Part shown: piece after piece, positions 34,776 through 43,497 of the stretch
Numbering within the stretch: position 1 is the first letter of the stretch
Layout: each line of letters opens with the position of its first letter
Source of the DNA: Streptomyces celluloflavus
Lineage (GTDB): Bacteria; Actinomycetota; Actinomycetes; Streptomycetales; Streptomycetaceae
Direction: 5' to 3'
DNA length: 64,000 nucleotides
Assembly (NCBI GenBank): GCA_000720995.1
Contig: JOEL01000018.1
Span: 62,001-126,000, forward strand
Translations under genes and position numbers: made by a program
The notes under the pieces: generated by a model
What the model was told of the DNA's origin: nothing
The model's database searches: none
The model's input: only the letters and a program-made list of their open reading frames with translations

Positions 34776-35944
34776 CCAGGGCCGTACTGCGCGGCGCCGC
34801 CGCCGCGCTCTGCTCCGCCGTACTGGCCGTACTGCCGGCCGCCCCGGCGCGGGCCGACGGCATCCGCGCCCAGGAATGGTCGCTGGAGGCCATGCACACC
34901 CAGGACGCCTGGCGCACCACCAAGGGCGACGGCGTCACCGTCGCCGTCCTGGACACGGGCGTGGACGCCGACCACCCCGACCTCAAGGGCCAGGTGCTGC
35001 CCGGCAAGGACCTGGTCGGCTTCGGCGCCGGCCCCGGCAACCCGGCATGGGCCCAGCACGGCACCGCGATGTCCGGCATCATCGCGGGCCACGGCCATGG
35101 CGCGGGCCGCGCGGACGGGGTGCTCGGGGTCGCCCCGGAGGCCCGGATCCTGCCGGTCCGGGTGATCCTCGAAGACAGCGACCCGCAGCGCAAGGAAGCC
35201 CGCGCCGAACGCGCCGGCGCCCTCGCCGACGGCATCCGCTGGGCCACCGACCAGGGCGCCGACGTGATCAACCTGTCGCTCGGCGACGACAGCAAATCCG
35301 CGCACCCCGAGCCGCGCGAGGACGCCGCCATCCAGTACGCGCTGGGCAATGGCGTCACCGTCGTCGCCTCCGCGGGCAACGGCGGCGAGGACGGCAACCG
35401 CGCCTCCTACCCGGCCGCCTATCCGGGCGTCATCGCGGTCACCGCCGTCGACCGCTACGGCGCCCGCGCCCCGTTCTCCACCCGCCGCTGGTACGCCACG
35501 CTCTGCGCGCCGGGCGTGGACGTCGTGATAGCCAACCCGGACCGCAAGTACTACGAGGGCTGGGGCACCAGCGCCGCCGCCGCCTTCGTCTCCGGCGCCG
35601 CCGCGCTGGTCCGCGCCGCGCACCCCGGTCTGAGCCCCGCGCAGATCCGCCGGCTGCTCATCGACACCGCGCAGGACGCCCCCGAGGGCGGCCGCGACGA
35701 CACCTTCGGCGCCGGTCTGGTCGACCCGGCCGCCGCCATCGAGGCCGGCCGGAACCTCCGGCCCGCCCCCCAGCTGCCGGCCCCCGCCGCCTACGCCCAC
35801 CGCTATTTCGGCGCCGGACCCACCGCCGCGCCCCGGGAGGACGGCGCCGCCGGCTGGCTCCCGTGGACCGCCGCGGCCGCCGGTCTGGCCCTGCTGACCC
35901 TCGCCGTCCACCTCCGGCGCCCCCGCCCCGCGGCCGTCGGCTGA
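34772..35944 (+). CDS. Mycosin-type S8 serine protease (membrane-anchored)
   Basis: 390 residues. A signal peptide (VLPAAPARA) is followed by a subtilisin domain with Asp61 ([13 protein letters not shown]), His96 ([11 protein letters not shown]), oxyanion Asn203 (SAGNGG) and Ser267 ([11 protein letters not shown]). A C-terminal transmembrane helix ([19 protein letters not shown]) and short basic tail complete the type VII-associated mycosin architecture. No ESX genes (EccC, EsxA/B) are in the window, so its partner is uncertain; the ATGA-coupled upstream membrane protein is the best candidate. The length fits MycP proteins. Confidence 0.92.
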   Translation: MTRAVLRGAAAALCSAVLAVLPAAPARADGIRAQEWSLEAMHTQDAWRTTKGDGVTVAVLDTGVDADHPDLKGQVLPGKDLVGFGAGPGNPAWAQHGTAMSGIIAGHGHGAGRADGVLGVAPEARILPVRVILEDSDPQRKEARAERAGALADGIRWATDQGADVINLSLGDDSKSAHPEPREDAAIQYALGNGVTVVASAGNGGEDGNRASYPAAYPGVIAVTAVDRYGARAPFSTRRWYATLCAPGVDVVIANPDRKYYEGWGTSAAAAFVSGAAALVRAAHPGLSPAQIRRLLIDTAQDAPEGGRDDTFGAGLVDPAAAIEAGRNLRPAPQLPAPAAYAHRYFGAGPTAAPREDGAAGWLPWTAAAAGLALLTLAVHLRRPRPAAVG

Positions 35945-35952
35945 ATCGTCCA

Positions 35953-36000
35953 CCGCGCGGGCGTTCCGGGGCCCGGCGCCCCGCCCCGACGCCCGCGCGG
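35953..36000 (+). terminator. Terminator after the mycosin gene
   Basis: CCGCGCGGGCGT (35953-35964) pairs exactly with ACGCCCGCGCGG (35989-36000), with a 24-nt loop that is itself GC-rich. Confidence 0.7.
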
Positions 36001-36065
36001 CACCGCCCGCACCACGGCGCCACACCGCGCGAGGTGCGGAAAGACCGAGCCGCTACGCTCGCCCC

Positions 36066-36797
36066 GTGCAGAAGAACATCCCGGACCCCGGCTACTCCGA
36101 CGACGACGGCTCCGCCGACCCGGCCCTCGCGGCCGCGCTGGCCGCCTACGACCAGGACCGCGGCACCGAGCCCCAGCTGCTGTCGGCCCTGACCGGTGCC
36201 CGCGTCCTGGTGCCGGTCGTCGCCGTACTGGGCGAGACCGAGACCGGCCCGGACGGTCTGCGGCGTGAGAAGACCAGCGATATGGCGGTACCCACCCTCC
36301 AGGCCCCGGACGGCCGCCGCGCGCTGCCCGCCTTCACGTCCATGGAGACCCTCAAGCGCTGGCGCGCGGACGCCCGCCCGGTGGCGGTACCGCTCCAGCA
36401 GGCGCTGCTCGCCGCCGCCCACGAGAAGGCCGACACGGTCGTCGTCGACCTGGCCGGACCGGTCACCTACCAGCTCACCGGCGCCGCCCTGCGCGCCCTC
36501 GCCGAGGGCCGGGAGAGCGCCGACCCGCTCGCCGACCCGGCGGTCACCGACGCGCTGCGCGCCCTCCTCGCCGCTGTGCCGGGCGTACACGTCGCCCATC
36601 TCGCCCCGTCGGCCGAAACCGACGCCACCCTCGCGATCGGCCTCGTGGCCGACGCCCCCGCCGCCGAGGTCGCCGAGCGGCTGGCCCGGTCGCTGGCCAC
36701 CGACGAGGTACTCCGCGGCCGCCTCGTCCGCGGCCTGGACCTGGCACTTCTGCCGCCCGGCGCCGCCCCGGCCGGGGAACCGCTCTTCCGTCGCTGA
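36066..36797 (+). CDS. SseB-family protein
   Basis: 243 residues with an SseB N-domain (about 15-120: LAAALAAYDQDRGTEPQLLSALTGARVLVPVVAVLG, ALPAFTSMETLKRW) and the SseB C-domain (VPGVHVAHLAP ... IGLVADAPAAEVAERLARSL). SseB proteins are widespread but of unclear function. Start GTG 36066; TACGCT (36054-36059) ends 6 nt upstream, again the leaderless pattern. It is an independent unit between two terminators. Confidence 0.85.
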   Translation: MQKNIPDPGYSDDDGSADPALAAALAAYDQDRGTEPQLLSALTGARVLVPVVAVLGETETGPDGLRREKTSDMAVPTLQAPDGRRALPAFTSMETLKRWRADARPVAVPLQQALLAAAHEKADTVVVDLAGPVTYQLTGAALRALAEGRESADPLADPAVTDALRALLAAVPGVHVAHLAPSAETDATLAIGLVADAPAAEVAERLARSLATDEVLRGRLVRGLDLALLPPGAAPAGEPLFRR

Positions 36798-36931
36798 CCC
36801 CCTGGTACCGGCCTCCCGTCCCGTCCCGCCGGACGGCTCTCCTCGCCGGGCCCCTCCTCGCCAACGGGCGCGTTCGTCTCCACGGCCCCACAATTTCGGG
36901 GAGAGCTCAAGATCCACGCGAGGAGAGCCCC

Positions 36932-37687
36932 ATGGAGACCACGGAGACCCGTCCCGTCGTATGCGAATTCCTGGGCACGCTGCTCCTGGTGTTCTTCGCC
37001 GTCGGCTCGGCAGTGCTGGCGGGCGAGTACATCGGCACCTTCGGCATCGCCCTGACCTTCGGCTTCACCCTGCTGGCCCTCGCCTACGCCCTGGGTCCGA
37101 TCTCGGGATCCCATGTCAACCCGGCGGTGACCCTCGGTGTGCTGCTGGCCCACCGCATCACCCTCCGTACGGCCGTGGAGTACTGGATCGCGCAGATCCT
37201 GGGCGGCATCGTCGGCGCGGCCCTGCTCTTCCTGGTCGCCAAGCAGGTACCGGGCCTGAAGACCCACGAGGCGTTCGGCACCAACGGCTGGGGCGACCGC
37301 TCCGCGCTGCACATCAACCTCGGCGGCGCCTTCGTCGCCGAGATCGTGCTGACCTTCCTGCTGGTCTTCGTCTTCCTCTCGGTCACCCACCGGGTGGCCG
37401 TGGTCGGCTTCGACGGGCTGCCGATCGGTCTGGCGCTCGCCGCCATCCACCTCGTCGGCATCCCGCTGACCGGTACGTCCGTGAACCCGGCGCGCAGCAT
37501 CGGTCCGGCCGTCTTCGCGGGCGGCGCGGCCCTCACCCAGCTGTGGCTGTTCATCGTGGCGCCGCTGATCGGCGGTGCGCTGGCGGCCGTGGTGCACCAG
37601 ATCACCCACCCGCCGGACCCCGCCCTCGCCGCCGAGGACGTACCCGGCGAGGTACCCGGGCAGGCCCCCGGCGAGGAGCCGGCCTGA
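36932..37687 (+). CDS. Aquaporin (MIP family, AqpZ-like)
   Basis: 251 residues with six transmembrane helices and the two pore NPA boxes, SHVNPAVT and TSVNPARS. EFLGTLLLVFFAVGSAVLAG and VAVVGFDGLPIGLALAAIHLVGIPLTG are typical of water-specific aquaporins rather than glycerol facilitators. The acidic, Pro-rich C-terminal tail (about 225-251) is cytoplasmic. The ATG follows GAGGAGAG. The gene likely serves rapid water equilibration; it converges with the DUF1844 gene at a strong terminator. Confidence 0.94.
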   Translation: METTETRPVVCEFLGTLLLVFFAVGSAVLAGEYIGTFGIALTFGFTLLALAYALGPISGSHVNPAVTLGVLLAHRITLRTAVEYWIAQILGGIVGAALLFLVAKQVPGLKTHEAFGTNGWGDRSALHINLGGAFVAEIVLTFLLVFVFLSVTHRVAVVGFDGLPIGLALAAIHLVGIPLTGTSVNPARSIGPAVFAGGAALTQLWLFIVAPLIGGALAAVVHQITHPPDPALAAEDVPGEVPGQAPGEEPA

Positions 37688-37701
37688 CGGCCGGGCCCCG
37701 G

Positions 37702-37746
37702 AGACAGGACGAGCCCCGGCCGTCGTGGCCGGGGCTCGTCCTGTCT
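37702..37746. terminator. Strong bidirectional terminator
   Basis: A perfect 20-bp stem (37702-37721 with 37727-37746) has a 5-nt loop and is followed by GTTT. It sits between the convergent aquaporin and DUF1844 genes. Confidence 0.95.
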
Positions 37747-37757
37747 GTTTCGCCGGG

Positions 37758-38156
37758 TCAGCCGTAGACCGGGCCGGTGAACTTCTCGCCGGGGCCCTGG
37801 CCCGGCTCGTCCGGGACGACCGAGGCTTCGCGGAAGGCCAGCTGGAGCGACTTCAGCCCGTCCCGCAGCGGCGCCGCGTGATAGGAGCCGATCTCGGTGG
37901 CACTGGCGGTGACCAGCCCGGCCAGCGCCTGGATGAGCTTGCGCGCCTCGTCCAGGTCCTTGTGGTCCTCGCCCTCCTCGGCGAGACCGAGGTTGACCGC
38001 CGCCGAGCTCATCAGGTGCACCGCGACCGTCGTGATCACCTCGACCGCCGGCACCTCCGCGATATCGCGGGTCATGGCGTCGAAACCGGGGGCTGCCTGG
38101 TCTGCCGGGTCCGCCGGGTTGGGGGCGGCGGGCTGCTGCGGGCTCTGCTCACTCAT
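37758..38156 (-). CDS. DUF1844-family protein
   Basis: 132 residues; after a disordered Pro/Ala-rich start, the conserved core VEVITTVAVHLMSSAAVNLGLAEEGEDHKDLDEARKLIQALAGLV matches DUF1844, a helical family found beside infC in actinobacteria. Function unknown. The ATG at 38156 (MSEQSPQQ) is followed downstream by an open frame that reads farther upstream, but that overlaps the divergent infC promoter region. Convergent with the aquaporin gene. Confidence 0.88.
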   Translation of the reverse strand: MSEQSPQQPAAPNPADPADQAAPGFDAMTRDIAEVPAVEVITTVAVHLMSSAAVNLGLAEEGEDHKDLDEARKLIQALAGLVTASATEIGSYHAAPLRDGLKSLQLAFREASVVPDEPGQGPGEKFTGPVYG

Positions 38157-38433
38157 GTCTGGGGACTTCTCTTCCTGCTGAGGGGGTCGTGCCCACCTTA
38201 TGGCCCACCTCCCGATGCCTTCGCGCGGGCCGGTCGGGTCCGTCCGGGGACGAAAGGGGTGCCCGCCCCTTGACTCGTGTATTCTGGTGTTCCGACCGGC
38301 CGGACACGCATGTGACCGGCCCACAAGTGGAGGCTCCGATCTCCCACCCGCACCGGCCTCAGGGTCGGCGGGTCAACGGTCTGGCTGCGCCCCGCGGAGA
38401 CTTCGCGGCGGTGCTCCTGAACCACTTCACGGA

Positions 38434-38464
38434 GCCCCGCCTGTGTCCCGTCCGGGGCGTTTTT
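38434..38464 (+). terminator. Attenuator-like terminator in the infC leader
   Basis: GCCCCG (38434-38439) and CGGGGC (38453-38458) form a short stem followed by GTTTTTG, a T5 run rare in this genome. It lies 86 nt before infC, within the probable leader of about 250 nt (a -10-like TATTCT is at 38280-38285). It may be a conditional terminator controlling the infC-rpmI-rplT operon; no upstream gene on this strand needs it. Confidence 0.65.
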
Positions 38465-38549
38465 GTTGTACCGGCGCGGTTGGTCACACCGAAACAGACG
38501 TTACGCGGCAGTCCGCCAGGCCGTCGCGTGGTGCTACCGAGGAGGATCC

Positions 38550-39167
38550 ATCAGCGCCGAGCCCCGCATCAACGACCGGATTCGCGTCCCTGAGGTGCGA
38601 CTCGTCGGTCCCAGTGGCGAGCAGGTCGGCATTGTGCCGCTTGCCAAGGCCCTGGAGCTTGCGCAGGAGTACGACCTCGACCTGGTCGAGGTGGCGGCGA
38701 ACGCACGTCCGCCGGTCTGCAAGCTCATGGACTACGGGAAGTTCAAGTACGAGTCGGCCATGAAGGCCCGTGAGGCGCGCAAGAACCAGGCGCACACGGT
38801 CATCAAGGAAATGAAGCTCCGGCCGAAGATCGACCCGCACGACTATGACACCAAGAAGGGTCACGTCGTCCGGTTCCTCAAGCAGGGTGACAAGGTCAAG
38901 ATCACGATCATGTTCCGTGGTCGCGAGCAGTCCCGCCCCGAGCTGGGCTTCCGGCTGTTGCAGCGGCTCGCGTCCGACGTGGAGGACCTCGGCTTCATCG
39001 AGTCGAACCCGAAGCAGGACGGCCGAAACATGATCATGGTTCTCGGTCCGCACAAGAAGAAGACCGAGGCGATGGCCGAGGCCCGTGAGGCGCAGGCCGC
39101 CCGCAAGGCGGAGCGCCAGGGTGGAGCACCCGCGGACGAGTCCGCCGAGGAGCCTGCCGAGGCGTGA
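38550..39167 (+). CDS. infC: Translation initiation factor IF-3 (ATC start codon)
   Basis: 205 residues. IF-3 landmarks are complete: [75 protein letters not shown] and [11 protein letters not shown]; an acidic Ala/Glu tail follows. IF-3 prevents subunit joining and checks start codons. The only position with a proper Shine-Dalgarno (GAGGAGG, 38540-38546) leads to ATC at 38550; no ATG or GTG lies in frame between there and TTG 38463. Rare starts (ATT in E. coli) let IF-3 regulate its own synthesis. It heads the infC-rpmI-rplT operon. Confidence 0.94.
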   Translation: MSAEPRINDRIRVPEVRLVGPSGEQVGIVPLAKALELAQEYDLDLVEVAANARPPVCKLMDYGKFKYESAMKAREARKNQAHTVIKEMKLRPKIDPHDYDTKKGHVVRFLKQGDKVKITIMFRGREQSRPELGFRLLQRLASDVEDLGFIESNPKQDGRNMIMVLGPHKKKTEAMAEAREAQAARKAERQGGAPADESAEEPAEA

Positions 39168-39291
39168 TTCCCGGGCGTGAGCCGCGGATTCACACCGGGG
39201 CACCCGCCCGGAAACCAAAACCGATACATCTGACGCTCCCGCGGGCCGGTCCGTGCCGGTGGGAGCGCCACTGACGAGGAGAGAACGGCGC

Positions 39292-39486
39292 ATGCCGAAG
39301 AACAAGACGCACAGCGGTGCCAGCAAGCGCTTCAAGATCACTGGTTCCGGCAAGGTGATGCGCGAGCGCGCCGGCAAGCGCCACCTGCTCGAGCACAAGT
39401 CGTCCCGTCTGACGCGTCGCCTCACCGGCAACGCCGAGATGGCCCCGGGCGACGCCAAGAAGATCAAGAAGCTTCTCGGCAAGTGA
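39292..39486 (+). CDS. rpmI: 50S ribosomal protein L35
   Basis: 64 residues, highly basic, with the family start [21 protein letters not shown] and end [11 protein letters not shown]. The ATG at 39292 follows GACGAGGAGAG; the frame extends upstream to 39253 but not with conserved sequence. Second gene of the infC operon, it binds 23S rRNA. Confidence 0.96.
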   Translation: MPKNKTHSGASKRFKITGSGKVMRERAGKRHLLEHKSSRLTRRLTGNAEMAPGDAKKIKKLLGK

Positions 39487-39590
39487 GTCCGTGCGCCCCG
39501 CCGACGGCCGGGGTGCAGGACCTGGACCGGGTCCACATTCGAACCGGGTCGCGTGAAGACAACCGCGGCCCCGCTACAAGGAGTTAACAA

Positions 39591-39974
39591 GTGGCACGCG
39601 TCAAGCGGGCAGTCAACGCCCACAAGAAGCGCCGGGCGATCCTCGAGCAGGCCAGCGGCTACCGTGGCCAGCGCTCCCGCCTCTACCGCAAGGCGAAGGA
39701 GCAGGTCACCCACTCCCTCGTCTACAACTACAACGACCGCAAGAAGCGCAAGGGCGACTTCCGGCAGCTGTGGATCCAGCGCATCAACGCCGCTGCCCGC
39801 GCCAACGGCATGACGTACAACCGCTTCATCCAGGGTCTGAAGGCCGCCAACGTCGAGGTGGACCGCAAGATCCTGGCCGACCTCGCGGTGACCGACGCCA
39901 ACGCGTTCGCCGCGCTGGTCGAGGTCGCGCAGAAGGCGCTGCCGAGCGACGTCAACGCCCCGAAGGCTGCCTGA
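39591..39974 (+). CDS. rplT: 50S ribosomal protein L20
   Basis: 127 residues; [38 protein letters not shown] and [24 protein letters not shown] are diagnostic. GTG start with AAGGAG at 39578-39583. L20 is needed early in 50S assembly and represses this operon in several bacteria by binding the leader, so the infC leader here is worth comparing. Confidence 0.96.
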   Translation: MARVKRAVNAHKKRRAILEQASGYRGQRSRLYRKAKEQVTHSLVYNYNDRKKRKGDFRQLWIQRINAAARANGMTYNRFIQGLKAANVEVDRKILADLAVTDANAFAALVEVAQKALPSDVNAPKAA

Positions 39975-39998
39975 ACTTCAGCCTGACGACGGTGTGAC

Positions 39999-40030
39999 GC
40001 GGACCCGTAGGCCACGGCCTGCGGGTCCGC
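39999..40030 (+). terminator. Terminator of the infC-rpmI-rplT operon
   Basis: GCGGACCCGTAGGCC (39999-40013) and GGCCTGCGGGTCCGC (40016-40030) form a 15-bp stem with one T-G wobble and a 2-nt loop; GCCGTTTGCC follows. Confidence 0.85.
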
Positions 40031-40093
40031 CGCCGTTTGCCGGACCGTTCGCCCGGTCCCCACGCACCGAACGAAAGAAGCGAGCCGCCGCCC

Positions 40094-40948
40094 ATGGGCA
40101 CCCCCGAGCTGATCTCCCCGCGTTCCCCGCGCGTCGCCGCCGCCCGGCGGCTGGCCCGCCGTACCTTCCGCGGCAAGGAACGCCGGTTCATCGCCGAGGG
40201 CCCGCAGGCCGTACGGGAGGCCATCGCGCACCGCGTCGACGGCGAGCCCACGCTCATCGAGCTGTTCGCGACCGTCGAGGCCGCCGACCGGCATGCCGAG
40301 ATCGTCGCGGCCGCCGACGCGGCCGGGGTCCGGGTGCATCTCGCCGACGACCGGACCGTCGCCGACATCTCGCAGACGGTCACCCCGCAGGGCCTGCTCG
40401 GCGTCTGCCGGTTCCTCGACTCGCCGTTCGAGGAGATCCTCGCCGCCCGCCCGCAGCTGGTCGCGGTGCTCGCGAACGTCCGCGACCCCGGCAACGCCGG
40501 TACGGTGCTGCGCTGCGCGGACGCCGCGGGCGCCGACGCCGTCGTACTGACCGACGCCTCCGTGGACCTCTACAACCCCAAGTCCGTACGGGCCTCGGTC
40601 GGCTCCCTCTTCCATCTGCCGGTCGCGGTCGGCGTGCCGGTCGACCGGGTCGTGAGCGGGCTCCGGACCGCCGGGGTGCGGATCCTCGCCGCCGACGGCG
40701 CGGGGGAGCGCGATCTGGACGCCGAGCTGGACGCGGGCGCCATGGGCGGGCCCACCGCCTGGGTCTTCGGCAACGAGGCGTGGGGGCTGCCGGAGGAGAC
40801 CCGCGCGCTGGCGGACGCCGTGGTGCGGGTGCCCATCCACGGCAAGGCCGAGAGCCTCAATCTCGCGACGGCCGCCGCCGTCTGCCTTTACGCCTCGGCC
40901 CGTGCCCAGCGCACCGTCGGCGGCTGCCGCGCGGTGTCACCCGGCTGA
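40094..40948 (+). CDS. SpoU/TrmH-family RNA 2'-O-methyltransferase
   Basis: 284 residues. The N-terminal substrate-binding domain (RVAAARRLARRTFRGKERRFIAEGPQAVREAI) is followed by the SPOUT domain with the three motifs: ANVRDPGNAGTVLRCADAAG, FGNEAWGLPEE and VPIHGKAESLNLATAAAVCLY, which form the trefoil-knot S-adenosylmethionine site. It methylates a ribose in rRNA (annotated as 23S rRNA methyltransferase in homologues) or tRNA; the target nucleotide cannot be read from sequence. ATG at 40094; the longer frame to 40037 lacks conserved residues. Between L20 and the histidine kinase, as in other Streptomyces. Confidence 0.92.
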   Translation: MGTPELISPRSPRVAAARRLARRTFRGKERRFIAEGPQAVREAIAHRVDGEPTLIELFATVEAADRHAEIVAAADAAGVRVHLADDRTVADISQTVTPQGLLGVCRFLDSPFEEILAARPQLVAVLANVRDPGNAGTVLRCADAAGADAVVLTDASVDLYNPKSVRASVGSLFHLPVAVGVPVDRVVSGLRTAGVRILAADGAGERDLDAELDAGAMGGPTAWVFGNEAWGLPEETRALADAVVRVPIHGKAESLNLATAAAVCLYASARAQRTVGGCRAVSPG

Positions 40949-41030
40949 GGGGCGTCCGCCCGGTCTCCGGGGTACATACGGTCCGTCCTAGTAGTCTTGC
41001 GGGCTCGGGGCCCGGAAGGGGGTAGCGGGA

Positions 41031-42185
41031 GTGAGTGTGAGGACGTCCGGCACCACGGTCGCCGCCGGCCCCTGCCCGCCCGGCGGTGCCGCGGACGGTC
41101 CGGCGCCCGCCGACGGCGCGGGCGCGCTCGGGGCCGGTCTCGGTCTCGACCCCGACACGCTGCCCGACGGTCTGGTCGTCGCCGATGAGGGCGGCCGGGT
41201 GATCTGCTTCAACGCCGCGGCCGCCAAGCTCACCGGCATCGCCCCGCAGGACGCGCTGGGCCGCCCCCTCGAACAGGCCCTGCCGCTGCAGGACCTCGAA
41301 GGCCGCCGCTGGTGGCAGCTGACCGACCCCTACGGCGGGCTCGCCATCCGCAGCGGCCAGCCGGAACGCAACCTGCTGCTGGGCGGCCGCGAGGTGCTGG
41401 TCTCCGCGCGCTACGTCCGCAGCCGGCCGACCGGTCCCCTCCAACGGCTGGTCATCGCGGTGCGCGGCACCGAGGCCCGGCGCCGTACGGAACTGAGCCA
41501 CGCCGAGCTGATCGCCACCGTCGCCCATGAACTCCGCTCGCCGCTGACCTCGGTCAAGGGCTTCACGGCCACCCTGCTCCAGAAATGGGAGCGCTTCACC
41601 GACGACCAGAAGCGGCTGATGCTGGAGACCGTGGACGCCGACGCCAGCCGCGTCACCCGCCTCATCGCCGAGCTCCTGGACATCTCCCGGATCGACTCCG
41701 GGCGGCTGGAGGTGCGCCGGCAGCGGGTCGATATGAGCGCGGCGGTCCGCCGGCACGTCCAGGCGCAGACGACCGCGGGACAGCGGCCGGACCGCTTTCT
41801 GATCCGGATGTTGGCGCCCCTGCCCGATCTGTGGGCAGACCCGGACAAAGTGGACCAGGTGCTGGGGAACCTCCTGGAAAATGCCGTGCGGCACGGTGCG
41901 GGAACGGTCACCATCGAGGTCGGACCGGCAGCGGACCGCGCCGATACGGAAGGGACGTCCGTCACCGTGAGCGACGAAGGCCCCGGAATCCCCGAGGAGT
42001 CGATGAGCCGCGTCTTCACCCGTTTCTGGCGGGGCAGCAAACGCGGCGGCACGGGCCTGGGCCTCTATATCGTCAAGGGCATCGTCGAGGCACACGGCGG
42101 GACGATCACGGTCGGCCGGGCGCCGGCCGGCGGCGCGCAGTTCCGATTCAGCCTGCCCGTCGCGGCCCCGGCCTTCATGGCCTGA
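41031..42185 (+). CDS. ohkA: PAS-domain sensor histidine kinase (OhkA-like orphan)
   Basis: 384 residues, no transmembrane helix. A PAS domain covers about 40-150 (LPDGLVVADEGGRVICFNAAAAKLTGI). The HisKA motif HAELIATVAHELRSPLTSVKGF has phospho-acceptor His166; the ATPase domain has N-box LGNLLENAVRHGAG, G1 VSDEGPGIP and G2 RGGTGLGLYIVKGIVEAHGG. No response regulator is adjacent. S. coelicolor SCO1596 (OhkA), at the same position, is an orphan kinase affecting antibiotic production and development; orthology is inferred from synteny. GTG start after GGAAGGGGG. Confidence 0.88.
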   Translation: MSVRTSGTTVAAGPCPPGGAADGPAPADGAGALGAGLGLDPDTLPDGLVVADEGGRVICFNAAAAKLTGIAPQDALGRPLEQALPLQDLEGRRWWQLTDPYGGLAIRSGQPERNLLLGGREVLVSARYVRSRPTGPLQRLVIAVRGTEARRRTELSHAELIATVAHELRSPLTSVKGFTATLLQKWERFTDDQKRLMLETVDADASRVTRLIAELLDISRIDSGRLEVRRQRVDMSAAVRRHVQAQTTAGQRPDRFLIRMLAPLPDLWADPDKVDQVLGNLLENAVRHGAGTVTIEVGPAADRADTEGTSVTVSDEGPGIPEESMSRVFTRFWRGSKRGGTGLGLYIVKGIVEAHGGTITVGRAPAGGAQFRFSLPVAAPAFMA

Positions 42186-42372
42186 GGAGCAGCGGCGGGC
42201 GCCCCGGCCAGGGGCTTGGAACAGCCCTGGCAGCCATCCCCTTAGACTTGACCTTTGGCACCTTTGGCGCACAAGCATCGCGGGCACAAGCGCGGGCTCG
42301 GCATCCGAAGTTTGTGATCGAAGAGCCGAGGCCAAGCGAAGCGAAGCCAGACCACCGGAAGCACGGGAAGAG

Positions 42373-43497
42373 ATGTCCGCACCCAATAAGTCGTACGACC
42401 CTGTCGAGGTCGAAGCCCTGAAACCGGAAGAGATCGCCCGGCGGGTCGACGAGGCGCTCGCCGCCGTCGCCGCCGCGGCCGATCTGGAGGCGCTGCGCGA
42501 GGTGAAGGTCGCGCACACCGGCGACCGCTCGCCGCTCGCCCTCGCCAACCGCGAGATCGGCGCCCTGCCCCCGCACGCCAAGGCGGACGCGGGCAAGCGC
42601 GTCGGCCAGGCCCGCGGCCGGGTGAACCAGGCGCTCAAGGCCCGCCAGGAAGAGCTGGAGGCGGAGCGCGACGCACGCGTGCTCGTCGAGGAGGCGGTGG
42701 ACGTCACGCTGCCCTACGACCGCGTCCCCGCCGGCGCCCGGCACCCGCTGACCACCTTCATGGAGCGGGTCGCGGACGTCTTCGTCGCCATGGGCTACGA
42801 GGTCGCCGAGGGCCCCGAGGTCGAGGCCGAGTGGTTCAACTTCGACGCCCTCAACTTCGTGCCCGACCACCCGGCGCGCCAGATGCAGGACACCTTCTTC
42901 GTCCAGGGCGACGGCACCCGGGGCGACGAGTCCGGTGTCGTGCTGCGCACCCACACCTCGCCGGTCCAGGCCCGTACGCTCGTCGACCGCGAACCGCCGG
43001 TCTACGTCGTCTGCCCGGGGCGGGTCTACCGCACCGACGAACTGGACGCCACGCACTCCCCGGTCTTCCACCAGATCGAGCTGCTCGCCGTGGACGAGGG
43101 CCTGACCATGGCCGACCTCAAGGGCACCCTGGACCATATGGTCCAGGCGCTGTTCGGGGCGGACATGAAGACCCGGCTGCGGCCGAACTACTTCCCGTTC
43201 ACCGAGCCGTCCGCCGAGATGGACATGGTCTGCTACGTGTGCCGCGGCGAGTCCGTGGGCAACCCGGACCGCCCCTGCCGCACCTGCTCCAGCGAGGGCT
43301 GGATCGAGCTCGGCGGCTGCGGCATGGTCAACCCCAAGGTGCTCATCGCCTGTGGTGTCGACCCCGAGAAGTACAGCGGCTTCGCCTTCGGGTTCGGAAT
43401 CGACCGGATGCTGATGTTCCGGCACAACGTGGAAGACATGCGCGACATGTTCGAGGGCGACGTCCGGTTCACCCGGCCGTTCGGGATGGAGATCTGA
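42373..43497 (+). CDS. pheS: Phenylalanyl-tRNA synthetase alpha subunit
   Basis: 374 residues: N-terminal coiled coil (about 1-100) then the class II catalytic core, motif 2 region [35 protein letters not shown], and motif 3 [15 protein letters not shown]. With PheT it charges tRNA-Phe. ATG at 42373. The 187-nt gap upstream holds a direct repeat ACCTTTGGC x2 (42251-42268) and a CTCGGC/GCCGAG hairpin (42297-42302, 42325-42330) that may belong to a leader; TAGACT (42243-42248) is -10-like. pheT begins within the stop codon. Confidence 0.96.
   Translation: MSAPNKSYDPVEVEALKPEEIARRVDEALAAVAAAADLEALREVKVAHTGDRSPLALANREIGALPPHAKADAGKRVGQARGRVNQALKARQEELEAERDARVLVEEAVDVTLPYDRVPAGARHPLTTFMERVADVFVAMGYEVAEGPEVEAEWFNFDALNFVPDHPARQMQDTFFVQGDGTRGDESGVVLRTHTSPVQARTLVDREPPVYVVCPGRVYRTDELDATHSPVFHQIELLAVDEGLTMADLKGTLDHMVQALFGADMKTRLRPNYFPFTEPSAEMDMVCYVCRGESVGNPDRPCRTCSSEGWIELGGCGMVNPKVLIACGVDPEKYSGFAFGFGIDRMLMFRHNVEDMRDMFEGDVRFTRPFGMEI

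Noticed and set aside
42297-42330. T-box or phenylalanine attenuator before pheS
   Set aside because: There is a small hairpin and a direct repeat but no T-box sequence, no T-run terminator and no Phe-rich leader ORF that I could read.
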